Shown here piece by piece: positions 9,120-16,042 of a stretch of DNA of 64,000 nt. Within the stretch, counting starts at the first letter, position 1; every line of letters starts with the position of its first letter. Both the position numbers and the translations under genes were made by a program. Origin of the DNA: Algoriphagus sp. A40 (GTDB taxonomy: Bacteria > Bacteroidota > Bacteroidia > Cytophagales > Cyclobacteriaceae); the NCBI RefSeq assembly GCF_002002735.1, contig NZ_MUNY01000045.1, positions 224,284-288,283 on the forward strand, in the 5' to 3' direction. The notes under the pieces are model-generated. The model was given only the letters and a program-made list of their open reading frames with translations. It was not told the DNA's origin and did not search any database.

Positions 9120-9691
9120 TAGGTTTGGGATAGGCTTTGAAGCTGGGCTTTGGTATTAATATTTTGAACGGTTGGAATTCGTCCGTGATTCAGGACAATC
9201 CGCTGATTGGGCATGCTTTCGACAAATTGCCGAAGCTTCAGTTCCCCTTTCAAAATCGATTTTTCTACGAATTTTAATTGCTGCTTGGGATAGATTCCTA
9301 TCAATGGATAGTCGTTTTTTCCGTCAGATAGGAAGGTGATTTTTTCGGGAGCTTCTCTTGATTTTTCGACCAAAAAGGTCAAAACTTCAGTCGTTATCTT
9401 CGGAATATCGCAGCTCAGAATAAGGACAAAATCGGAATCAGAATGCCTCAAAGCAGTAAGAATTCCACCCAAAGGACCTTGGTCTTCGATCACATCCTGA
9501 ATCATTTCCAAATTGAAAGATTGATAAGCAGGATTTTTGGTAACCAATACCGGATTTGATACAATGGGAAAAACAGCTTCCAAAATCCACTCGACAAAAG
9601 ACTTCCCCTGGAATTCCACGAGTCCTTTTTCCTCACCCATTCGAGTACTTTTGCCACCACAAAGGGTATAAGCTGCCAAATTTCCTTTCAT
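9116..9691 (-). CDS. mobA: Molybdenum cofactor guanylyltransferase
   Basis: A 191-residue nucleotidyltransferase with the MobA signature LCGGKSTRMGEEKGLVEFQG at the N-terminus, then DQGPLGGILTAL and a metal-site-like LILSCDIPKI. It attaches GMP to molybdopterin to make the bis-MGD form that the nitrate reductase in this window needs. It lies 27 bp downstream of moeA and overlaps cobA by 4 bp, so it is co-transcribed. Length and motifs are normal for the family. Confidence 0.92.
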   Translation of the reverse strand: MKGNLAAYTLCGGKSTRMGEEKGLVEFQGKSFVEWILEAVFPIVSNPVLVTKNPAYQSFNLEMIQDVIEDQGPLGGILTALRHSDSDFVLILSCDIPKITTEVLTFLVEKSREAPEKITFLSDGKNDYPLIGIYPKQQLKFVEKSILKGELKLRQFVESMPNQRIVLNHGRIPTVQNINTKAQLQSLSQTY

Positions 9692-9718
9692 CTTATTATC
9701 AATAAGTGATCATTTCAA

Positions 9719-10894
9719 TTAGCCCAAATTAATCGGGAAAAAGCTAACGGGCTCACCGGATTCAATTTTAGAAATTGATTCATCCACATAAACCAAAGCA
9801 TTTGCCTCAGCAAAAGATCCGAGGGAATTGCAGGTCTGCTTATCCATGATTTTAACGATTCCATTTTCTTCTTTGGCTGCAAGAAAGAGTGATTTCCCCT
9901 GAGGGTTCAGGAGGTCCCCGTCTAGAATTCCGTGTTTCAGATTTAGCTCAAAACCTTTCCCTGAAGTGATTTTTCGAAGTGTTGGAAGGATATAAACCAA
10001 TAGGCAGGTTACGAGCGACGCAGGGTTGCCAGGCAAGGCAAAAACCAATGCTTTGTCCTTTTTCCCAAACCACAATGGCCGGGCCGGTTTTTGATTGACT
10101 TTGTAAAAAATCTCCTGGACGGTGTTGACTTCAAGTCCGGCTTTTACATAATCATAGTCCCCAACGGATATTCCTCCCGAAATCAAGACCAAATCCGCAT
10201 CAAGCGATTTATGAATTGCCCGGGCAGTCGCGGCTTTTTCATCTTTTACATAGGAAATGCTGTCAATGGGATAACCCTGTTCAGCCAGAATCGCCCTAAT
10301 TGAAATTCCGTTTGTTTCGTAAACGCCACCGGGCCTGAGTGGACTTCCTGCACCTTGCAGTTCATTCCCGGTGACGATTACAGCAATTTTGGGTTTGTTA
10401 ATGACTAAAACTTCTTCCAATCCAAATCCGGCCAAAAAGCCAAGCTGCAAAGCCTGAATCCTTGTACCCTTTTTGGCTACCAACTCTCCTTCCCTCACCT
10501 GTTCGCCGATAGATCTAACATTGGCAAAAGGTCTGGGCATCTGCTGAATCCGGATTTCGGATCCATTCCTGTGAATATTCTCCTGAATCACTACGGTATC
10601 CGCCAGATCAGGAACTCTGGCACCTGTGAGAATTCGAATGGCCTGATTTCCGATCAGATCGAATTCATTGAAATCCCCGGCTTTGCTCTCGCCCACCAAT
10701 TCATAGGACTGGGATGGCCCATACTTAATTGCATAACCGTCCATGGCAGACTGCCGGAAAGGGGGTAAAGAAATGGGAGCATGGATGTCCTCTGCCAAAT
10801 AATAGCCCAAACAATGCTGTAGAGGCAGCTTTTTCGGCTGCAAAACCTCAGCATGTTGACTGATACTTGAAAGGGCAGAGCAAACTGAAACCAT
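9719..10894 (-). CDS. moeA: Molybdopterin molybdenumtransferase MoeA
   Basis: A 391-residue protein covering the complete MoeA family: PLPPFRQSAMDGYAI-type N-terminus (here LPPFRQSAMDGYAIKYG), the ILTGARVPDLADTVV motif, the MoaB-like fold with VTGNELQ, LISGGISVGDYD and VFALPGNPAS, and the C-terminal beta domain. It inserts molybdate into adenylylated molybdopterin. It is the first gene of the - strand operon. The upstream region carries the AT-rich motif shared with the porin, so the operon and porin are likely co-regulated. Confidence 0.93.
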   Translation of the reverse strand: MVSVCSALSSISQHAEVLQPKKLPLQHCLGYYLAEDIHAPISLPPFRQSAMDGYAIKYGPSQSYELVGESKAGDFNEFDLIGNQAIRILTGARVPDLADTVVIQENIHRNGSEIRIQQMPRPFANVRSIGEQVREGELVAKKGTRIQALQLGFLAGFGLEEVLVINKPKIAVIVTGNELQGAGSPLRPGGVYETNGISIRAILAEQGYPIDSISYVKDEKAATARAIHKSLDADLVLISGGISVGDYDYVKAGLEVNTVQEIFYKVNQKPARPLWFGKKDKALVFALPGNPASLVTCLLVYILPTLRKITSGKGFELNLKHGILDGDLLNPQGKSLFLAAKEENGIVKIMDKQTCNSLGSFAEANALVYVDESISKIESGEPVSFFPINLG

Positions 10895-10917
10895 TGGGAT
10901 TTTCGAAATGCAGTTAA

Positions 10918-10963
10918 AAGTATAAATAAATTACGTATTTATACTTATTTTCTACGTATTTTT
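10918..10963 (-). promoter_or_regulatory. Putative operator upstream of moeA
   Basis: On the moeA strand the sequence AAAATAAGTATAAATACGTA (10951 back to 10932) differs at only two central positions from the element before the porin. Flanking half-sites TACGTAGAAA (around 10953-10960) and AATTTATTTATACTT (around 10918-10932) make a cluster of ACGTAT/AAGTAT half-sites. Distance to the moeA start is about 37 bp. The site fits a dimeric DNA-binding protein acting on nitrate-linked genes. The factor itself is not identified here. Confidence 0.6.
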
Positions 10964-11048
10964 TTCTCAAAAATTTGGGATGCAAAGCACGCAATTGAAA
11001 TGAGTTAGTGGGCTTTTGAAAAAAAACCGATTTTTTTCAAAGACCGGC

Positions 11049-11078
11049 TTTGAGCCAAAATTAAAATCCGTATGTTTG
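11049..11078 (+). promoter_or_regulatory. Bacteroidota sigma-A-type promoter for tRNA-Pro
   Basis: TTTG at 11049-11052, an 18-nt spacer and TATGTTTG at 11071-11078 match the Bacteroidota -33 TTTG / -7 TAnnTTTG consensus. Transcription would start near 11085, about 40 nt before the mature 5' end of tRNA-Pro. Confidence 0.65.
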
Positions 11079-11126
11079 CATGCCGTTAGAAAAAAGGGCT
11101 TAAAAACCGAAATTTTAACGACAAAT

Positions 11127-11200
11127 CGGGGTGTAGCGTAGCCCGGTATCGCGCCACATTTGGGATGTGGAGGTCGTAGGTTCGAATCCTGCCACCCCGA
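11127..11200 (+). tRNA. tRNA-Pro (anticodon TGG)
   Basis: A 74-nt cloverleaf. The acceptor stem CGGGGTG pairs with CACCCCG and is followed by discriminator A. The anticodon stem CCACA/TGTGG closes a TTTGGGA loop that reads TGG. The T arm is GTAGG-TTCGAAT-CCTGC. The 3' CCA is not encoded. A promoter lies upstream and a terminator hairpin directly downstream. It is the only intact member of a five-copy tandem array. Confidence 0.95.
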
Positions 11201-11210
11201 CTTAGTTTTA

Positions 11211-11246
11211 AAAAGCCTTTGGATGGAAATTCAAAGGCTTTTTTGT
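11211..11246 (+). terminator. Rho-independent terminator after tRNA-Pro
   Basis: AAAAGCCTTTG (11211-11221) pairs with CAAAGGCTTTT (11232-11242), followed by further T residues. Each of the four degenerate downstream copies carries a related hairpin (AAAAGCCTTTGGAT, GAAA-type loop, ATCC-AGAGGCTTTT) at about 11352-11385, 11485-11520, 11626-11660 and 11774-11807. The duplicated unit was therefore tRNA plus terminator. Confidence 0.85.
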
Positions 11247-11268
11247 TCTTATCACTTTCTAAAAAGTT

Positions 11269-11342
11269 CGGGGTGTAGCGTAGCCCAGCATCTCGTCCCG
11301 ATTGCGATCGGGAAGGTCGAAATCCGAATCCTGCCACCCCGA
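11269..11342 (+). pseudogene. Degenerate tRNA-Pro copy 2 with replaced anticodon arm
   Basis: The acceptor stem CGGGGTG/CACCCCG and much of the D arm are kept from the intact tRNA-Pro. The anticodon arm is replaced by TCCCGAT-tgcg-ATCGGGA, a 7-bp stem with a 4-nt loop that cannot present an anticodon. The T arm (GAAATCCGAATCCTGC) has lost pairing by base changes and a one-base deletion. It has its own downstream terminator copy. It is not expected to be a working tRNA. Confidence 0.8.
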
Positions 11343-11401
11343 CTTTGTTTTAAAAAGCCTTTGGATGAAAATCCAGAGGCTTTTTGTTTCTAGTTAAAGT
11401 T

Positions 11402-11475
11402 CGAGGTGTAGCGAAACCCGGTTTCTCGTCCCGATGGAGATCGGGAAGGTCGAAATCCGAATCCTGCCACCCCGA
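11402..11475 (+). pseudogene. Degenerate tRNA-Pro copy 3 with replaced anticodon arm
   Basis: The acceptor strand CGAGGTG against CACCCCG carries one mismatch. The anticodon arm is TCCCGAT-ggag-ATCGGGA, the same stem as copy 2 with a different loop. The T arm is damaged as in copy 2 (GAAATCCGAATCC). A terminator copy follows at about 11485-11520. Confidence 0.8.
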
Positions 11476-11541
11476 CTTAGTTTTAAAAAGCCTTTGGATG
11501 AAAATCCGGAGGCTTTTTTTGGTACAATTTTCATAAAAGTT

Positions 11542-11616
11542 CGGGGTATAGCGTAACCCAGTTTCTCGTCCCGATTGCGATCGGGAAGGTCGTAGGTTCA
11601 AATCCTGCCTCCCCGA
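11542..11616 (+). pseudogene. Degenerate tRNA-Pro copy 4, T arm preserved
   Basis: This copy keeps a perfect T arm (GTAGG-TTCAAAT-CCTGC) and the first five acceptor pairs, but the last two acceptor positions no longer pair. Its anticodon arm is TCCCGAT-tgcg-ATCGGGA, identical to copy 2. The mix of one intact arm with the shared replacement suggests duplication and partial gene conversion after the arm was exchanged. Confidence 0.8.
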
Positions 11617-11677
11617 CTTAGTTTTAAAAAGCCTTTGGATGAAAATCCAGAGGCTTTTTTGTTTCATGGAAAAAGTT

Positions 11678-11763
11678 CGAGGTGTAGCGAAATCCGATTT
11701 CTCGTCCCGATGGCCCCGATAGATATCGGGGGAAAAGTCGTCCTTGAAATCCTGTCACCCCGA
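11678..11763 (+). pseudogene. Degenerate tRNA-Pro copy 5 with enlarged anticodon-arm insert
   Basis: The most diverged copy, 86 nt long. The acceptor strand is CGAGGTG against CACCCCG. The central insert reads TCCCGATGG, then CCCCGAT-agat-ATCGGGG, so the palindrome has expanded or been re-inserted. The T arm (CCTTGAAATCCTG) is largely lost. A terminator copy follows at about 11774-11807. Confidence 0.75.
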
Positions 11764-11968
11764 TTTAGTTTATAAAAGCCTTTGGAGAGAAATCCAGAGG
11801 CTTTTTTGTTTTGGATTAAGGCCTCATTAAATCCCGAGGGTTTTCCCCAAAAACGAATCATTTTTCATCCCACCTATCAAGTTTTTGGCAATTTTTCCGC
11901 TTCTTACCTACAAATTCAGAACTTGAATTGGAGAATCCACCACCTTCCCAAAAAATTAAATACACTAG

Positions 11969-13390
11969 ATGAAAGAGATAATTGATACTATCAATGGTAT
12001 AATTTGGAGTAATGCATTGATTTTTTTGTGCCTGGCTGCAGGAGTTTATTTTTCTTTTGCCTTGAAATTTCTTCAGGTGACCTATCTACGGGAAATGATC
12101 CGCTTGCTGTTTGGCGGCCAATCCTCAGACAAGGGGGTTTCCTCCTTCCAGGCTTTTGCGATAGCAATAGCCGGCAGGGTCGGAACCGGAAACATTGCCG
12201 GAGTGGCTACTGCAATTGCGATGGGTGGTCCCGGAGCAATATTTTGGATGTGGGCAATCGCTTTCTTGGGAGCTGCCTCTGCATTTATAGAATCCACCTT
12301 GGGACAGATTTACAAAGAAGTAAACAACGGTCAATACCGTGGAGGACCCTCCTATTACATCGAAAAAGGCCTCGGAATGAAATGGTATGCCATGTTGTTC
12401 GCATTCGCCACCATCCTGAGTACGGTGATTTTTCTCCCTGGAGTTCAAAGCAACAGTATCGCATTGAGCGCCAACAACGCCTTTGATATTCCTGTTCATT
12501 ATACAGGAATTGCCATCACACTTTTTCTGGGACTAATCATTTTCGGTGGAGTAAAACGGATCGGAAAAGTAGCTGAAGTAGTGGTTCCTTTCATGGCTTT
12601 GGCTTATATCCTCATGGCTGTCATCATTATTATCATTAATATCACTGAAGTTCCCGCAGTATTCGCCCTGATTTTTAAATCCGCATTCAATATGGAAGCT
12701 GCATTCAGCGGAGTATTTGGTATGGCAATCGCCTGGGGAGTAAAGCGGGGAATCTATTCCAACGAAGCTGGCCAGGGAACTGCACCACATGCGGCAGCGG
12801 CAGCTGAAGTTACTCATCCTGCAATCCAAGGATTAGTACAGGGGTTTTCTGTTTACGTGGACACATTATTTGTTTGTACCGCTACGGCACTGATGATCCT
12901 TTTCACGGGACAATACAATGTGGTAAATCCTGAAGGCGGCTTTATTGTGGAGAATCTGCCCGGCGTTCCTTTTGGACCTGAATACACTCAGTACGCAATT
13001 GGAACCCACTTTCCCGCTATCGGAAAGGGATTCGTCGCTATTGCGCTGCTGTTTTTTGCTTTCACTACGATCATGGCTTATTATTTTATCGCGGAGACAA
13101 ATCTTAGCTACCTGACCAGAAACAAATCCTCTAAATGGGCCGTTCGGCTTCTGCAAGCCGCAATCTTGGGCACCACATTTTACGGATCTGTCAAAACTGC
13201 AGAAGTGGCCTGGACCCTTGGAGATATTGGGGTGGGAATGATGGCCTGGCTGAATATTATTGCCATTCTGCTGCTTAGAAAACCGGCATTCAAGGCTTGG
13301 GAAGATTACAAAAAGCAGAAAAAAGAAGGAAAAACTCCCGTTTTCAAAGCGAAAAGCATCGGGATCGAAAATACTGACCTTTGGAAGTAA
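11969..13390 (+). CDS. Sodium:alanine (AGCS family) symporter
   Basis: A 473-residue polytopic membrane protein with the AGCS signatures GRVGTGNIAGVATAIAMGGP near residue 72 and GIYSNEAGQGTAPHAAAAAE near residue 260. The family imports alanine or glycine with sodium. Around ten or eleven hydrophobic helices are visible, and the C-terminus is Lys-rich. It stands alone between the tRNA-Pro array and tRNA-Leu. The ATG is at 11969; no Shine-Dalgarno is seen. The exact amino-acid substrate cannot be read from sequence. Confidence 0.92.
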   Translation: MKEIIDTINGIIWSNALIFLCLAAGVYFSFALKFLQVTYLREMIRLLFGGQSSDKGVSSFQAFAIAIAGRVGTGNIAGVATAIAMGGPGAIFWMWAIAFLGAASAFIESTLGQIYKEVNNGQYRGGPSYYIEKGLGMKWYAMLFAFATILSTVIFLPGVQSNSIALSANNAFDIPVHYTGIAITLFLGLIIFGGVKRIGKVAEVVVPFMALAYILMAVIIIIINITEVPAVFALIFKSAFNMEAAFSGVFGMAIAWGVKRGIYSNEAGQGTAPHAAAAAEVTHPAIQGLVQGFSVYVDTLFVCTATALMILFTGQYNVVNPEGGFIVENLPGVPFGPEYTQYAIGTHFPAIGKGFVAIALLFFAFTTIMAYYFIAETNLSYLTRNKSSKWAVRLLQAAILGTTFYGSVKTAEVAWTLGDIGVGMMAWLNIIAILLLRKPAFKAWEDYKKQKKEGKTPVFKAKSIGIENTDLWK

Positions 13391-13499
13391 TTGGCATTCA
13401 AGTCTATCTCTAGGCCAGCACCGGAAAGATTGATTTTATTGCATCTGGGCTTGGTTTCAATACCAGAGTTTTACTTTATTTGCAAATCGATTTTAGTAA

Positions 13500-13581
13500 G
13501 CGGATGTGGCGAAATTGGTAGACGCACTGCTTTCAGGTGGCAGCGCCCTTGGGTGTGAAAGTTCGAATCTTTTCATCCGCA
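13500..13581 (+). tRNA. tRNA-Leu (anticodon CAG)
   Basis: An 82-nt class II tRNA. The acceptor stem GCGGATG pairs with CATCCGC, discriminator A. The anticodon stem CTGCT/GGCAG (with one wobble pair) holds the TTCAGGT loop reading CAG. A long variable arm (CGCCCTTGGGTG) and a T arm with GTTCGAATC follow. The 3' CCA is not encoded. A clear terminator starts 10 bp downstream. Confidence 0.93.
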
Positions 13582-13590
13582 CAAAAATCA

Positions 13591-13616
13591 AAAAGCAGAC
13601 CTCCCGGTCTGCTTTT
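13591..13616 (+). terminator. Terminator after tRNA-Leu
   Basis: AAAAGCAGACC pairs with GGTCTGCTTTT around TCCC, followed by a run of T residues. It is a textbook intrinsic terminator 10 bp after the tRNA-Leu 3' end. Confidence 0.88.
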
Positions 13617-13656
13617 CTTTTTTTCAATGCTTTGGTAACTTCAGAGGAATATCCAA

Positions 13657-13763
13657 GCCTCTTTAGCTCAGTTTGAGGGGCGAGGGTAAAGAAACCTTCC
13701 ACGAAGGAAGGTTTTACCGAGCAGCCAGATTGCAGGGCTGCACCAACTGAGCCGTTTTTAAGG
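13657..13763 (+). pseudogene. Rearranged pseudo-tRNA-Thr with palindromic insert
   Basis: GCCTCTTTAGCTCAGTT is identical to the first 17 bases of the intact tRNA-Thr about 120 bp downstream. The rest is replaced by nested palindromes. GCTCAGTT (13666-13673) pairs with AACTGAGC (13745-13752). GGTAA plus AACCTTCC pairs with GGAAGGTT plus TTACC (13685-13718). GCAGCC pairs with GGCTGC (13721-13741). The segment at 13741-13753 is the reverse complement of a tRNA D-arm sequence (GCTCAGTTGGT). It is not a functional tRNA; the transcript would fold into a branched structure. Confidence 0.7.
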
Positions 13764-13778
13764 ATCACCTTATTTCAT

Positions 13779-13851
13779 GCCTCTTTAGCTCAGTTGGTAG
13801 AGCAACGCTTTCGTAAAGCGTGGGTCGCAGGTTCAAGTCCTGTAAGAGGCT
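13779..13851 (+). tRNA. tRNA-Thr (anticodon CGT)
   Basis: A 73-nt cloverleaf. GCCTCTT pairs with AAGAGGC, discriminator T. The anticodon stem ACGCT/AGCGT closes TTCGTAA, which reads CGT. The T arm is GCAGG-TTCAAGT-CCTGT. The 3' CCA is not encoded. A rearranged partial copy of the same tRNA lies immediately upstream. Confidence 0.94.
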
Positions 13852-13877
13852 CTTGGCTAGTTTATTTTCCAGTTATT

Positions 13878-14963
13878 TCAGTTTTCCTTTTGGAAGTATT
13901 TTCTCCGTACAAGTTTCCAAAAATTCTCAGATTCCTCACTCACAGGCACTTGATCTCCTAGCAGATAGGCAAATGGTTTTAATCCAGCACTTCTCTCCAA
14001 GGTGATTTTTAGAACTCCGGTAAGCGGGATAAACAAGACCATTCCGGAAATTCCCCACATCCACCCTCCAAGCAATATGGCAAGGATAACTGCCAAAGCA
14101 TTCACTTTAACCTTAGACCCTACTACCAATGGGGTGATGATGTTGTTTTCAAAAAGCTGAATTCCCCAAAGTACTGCAAAAGTCAGAAAGGGATAAATCA
14201 GAGAATCTGTGGTCAGAAAAACATAGAGAACCGCAAATAAGGAAGAAATGAAAACCCCTACATAAGGAATGAGATTCATAATCGCAATGAAGGAAGCAAA
14301 CAGAATGAAATATTTGATTCCCATGGTATAAAAGAATATCCCTGCCAAAACCGCAACAATTCCGGTCACCCGGATCATCCCAGCCAGATACGACTGAATA
14401 ATTCCCCCTGACTCCGCGGCCCAGTTGAGGACAAACTCTTTGTTTTTGGAAGAAAATCTCACGAGAAACTCGATGAAAAAATCCTTGTAATACAACAATA
14501 AGAAACTGTAGAGTGGAATTATTCCGGCCAAGGTCAGAGATTTTCCTGTCGCAAATAAGGTTTCATTTAAGTTGGTACTTGGCAAAATAGAAAACACATC
14601 TGCCTTTTGATCCGGATCTATAAAATCCCTTCCCACCAACAAACTAAGCTCATCCAGGTACCTGCTTAATTTTCCTTCCAGATTTCCACCTATCTCCGGA
14701 ATCTCCTTGATCAAACCCACCATTTGATTGAGAAGGAGATATAAAATCCCGAAAGCAATCATACTGACCATCAAAATACTAAAGAATATAGCCAAGCCCC
14801 TGGGAATTCTTTTTCTCTCCAACCAGGAAGAAATCGGGTATAGGGCAAAAGCAAAAAAAATCCCCCAAACCAATGGTACCAGAATAAAAGCTCCTTCTTT
14901 CAGAATAATTGCTCCGAGGACCAATACTATCAGAAAATTAGCGGTATGCTGCAGGCGGTTCAT
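13878..14963 (-). CDS. AI-2E family transporter (PerM-like membrane protein)
   Basis: A 361-residue polytopic membrane protein. The N-terminal helix pair is followed by a soluble middle region (residues ~75-145), then the family's helical core with PLYSFLLLYYKDFF, NLIPYVGVFISS and the late motif ENNIITPLVVGSKVKVNALAVI. Members of this superfamily include the AI-2 exporter TqsA and Na+/H+ antiporter-like proteins, so the substrate cannot be fixed. It is monocistronic and ends just after the tRNA-Thr on the opposite strand. Confidence 0.88.
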   Translation of the reverse strand: MNRLQHTANFLIVLVLGAIILKEGAFILVPLVWGIFFAFALYPISSWLERKRIPRGLAIFFSILMVSMIAFGILYLLLNQMVGLIKEIPEIGGNLEGKLSRYLDELSLLVGRDFIDPDQKADVFSILPSTNLNETLFATGKSLTLAGIIPLYSFLLLYYKDFFIEFLVRFSSKNKEFVLNWAAESGGIIQSYLAGMIRVTGIVAVLAGIFFYTMGIKYFILFASFIAIMNLIPYVGVFISSLFAVLYVFLTTDSLIYPFLTFAVLWGIQLFENNIITPLVVGSKVKVNALAVILAILLGGWMWGISGMVLFIPLTGVLKITLERSAGLKPFAYLLGDQVPVSEESENFWKLVRRKYFQKEN

Positions 14964-15101
14964 TTTGTTGACAGGTCCAGAATAGAATTTGGAATATACA
15001 AATAAGACTTATTGGATTTGAACCTTGGATTTTCAAAACCGAATTGATTCTAACCTAAGATTCCTTAATTTTCAAAACATCTCTCCTTAACCTACCCACA
15101 A

Positions 15102-15956
15102 ATGCTTCGACTACTAATCCTTCTGGCACTTTTACCGGTTTTCGCTTTTTCCCAAACTAAAACTGACACGATCCAAGTCTACAGCCAGGCAATGAAAAAG
15201 AACCTCAAGGCGGCTGTAACTACTCCATCTACATACCAAAGTGGCGATCAAAAATTCCCGGTGATATATCTGCTTCACGGAGGCAGCGGAGCATTCAGTG
15301 ACTGGCACCAAAAAGTGACGGAACCAGGTCTGGTCGGCCGGATGGCTGAAGAGTACAACCTGATCATCGTGACCCCAGGAGTGGGTCCCGCCAGCTACTA
15401 TTACGACAGTCCTATGCTGGATTCAGTCCGCTATGAAACCTATATGGTCGAAGAGCTGATTCCCCATATTGACAAAAATTACAGAACCCTCGCCCGAAAA
15501 GAATCCAGAGCAATCACCGGGCTGTCTATGGGAGGCCACGGCGCAATTACTCTTTCTGCAAAACATCCCGAGCTGTTTGCGGCTGCGGGAAGTATGAGCG
15601 GGGTGATGAACATCGATACCCGAATGTGGAAAGTACAGGAGGATTTCAGAAAACTTCGCCAGGAAGGGCAAGCGGCTATGCTCGGCCCAAATCTGAACTA
15701 CGATGGACCCGGCTTCAACCCTTACACCGCCGTAGGATTGGTGGAAAAAATGAAAGCAAATGACCTCGCTTTGATTATCGATTGCGGGGTGGATGATTTT
15801 CTGATAGAAACCAACCGTCAGATCCACAAACTATTGCTGGAAATCGGAACTCCGCACGAATACATCGAGCGTCCCGGCGCACATACCTGGCCCTATTGGA
15901 CTGAAGCATTGCCGGTCCATTTGCTCTTTATCAATAAGTATCTGAAAAGGGAATAA
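15102..15956 (+). CDS. Secreted esterase, esterase D/FrmB-like alpha/beta hydrolase
   Basis: A 284-residue protein with a signal peptide (MLRLLILLALLPVFAFSQ). The alpha/beta-hydrolase fold shows VIYLLHGGSGAFSDWH (oxyanion region), the nucleophile elbow GLSMGGHG, an acidic residue in DCGVDDFL and a His near HTWPYW. The family includes S-formylglutathione hydrolases, mycolyl-transferase-like enzymes and feruloyl/acetyl esterases. With export and no formaldehyde genes nearby, a role on an extracellular carbohydrate ester is more plausible than formaldehyde detoxification. The substrate is unknown. Confidence 0.85.
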   Translation: MLRLLILLALLPVFAFSQTKTDTIQVYSQAMKKNLKAAVTTPSTYQSGDQKFPVIYLLHGGSGAFSDWHQKVTEPGLVGRMAEEYNLIIVTPGVGPASYYYDSPMLDSVRYETYMVEELIPHIDKNYRTLARKESRAITGLSMGGHGAITLSAKHPELFAAAGSMSGVMNIDTRMWKVQEDFRKLRQEGQAAMLGPNLNYDGPGFNPYTAVGLVEKMKANDLALIIDCGVDDFLIETNRQIHKLLLEIGTPHEYIERPGAHTWPYWTEALPVHLLFINKYLKRE

Positions 15957-16042
15957 TTAAGGAAAAGGGCTCCCGCTAAAGGTAATTTAACTTCGATTAT
16001 TCGTCTAATTTTTGCTTTTTGCGGATGCAATATCCACCCACT

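Larger units (their letters stand above)
11127..11807 (+). repeat. Five-unit tandem array of tRNA-Pro plus terminator
   Basis: Each unit is a tRNA-Pro body, a short CTTAGTTTTA-like linker, an AAAAGCCTTTGG terminator hairpin and an AAAAGTTC-type lead-in to the next body. Gaps between tRNA bodies are about 59-68 bp. Only unit 1 has a normal anticodon arm. Units 2-5 share a palindrome of the TCCCGAT/ATCGGGA type in its place. Confidence 0.85.

Noticed and set aside
11086..11861. Open frames on both strands across the tRNA-Pro array, giving peptides such as GRIRTYDLHIPNVARYR or QDLNLRPSRSQSGRE
   Set aside because: These are translations of tRNA and pseudo-tRNA sequence, a known annotation artefact; no coding signal besides the tRNA repeats.
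13493..13768. A 91-codon - strand frame over tRNA-Leu and the pseudo-tRNA-Thr
   Set aside because: It reads through an intact tRNA and its terminator; not a gene.
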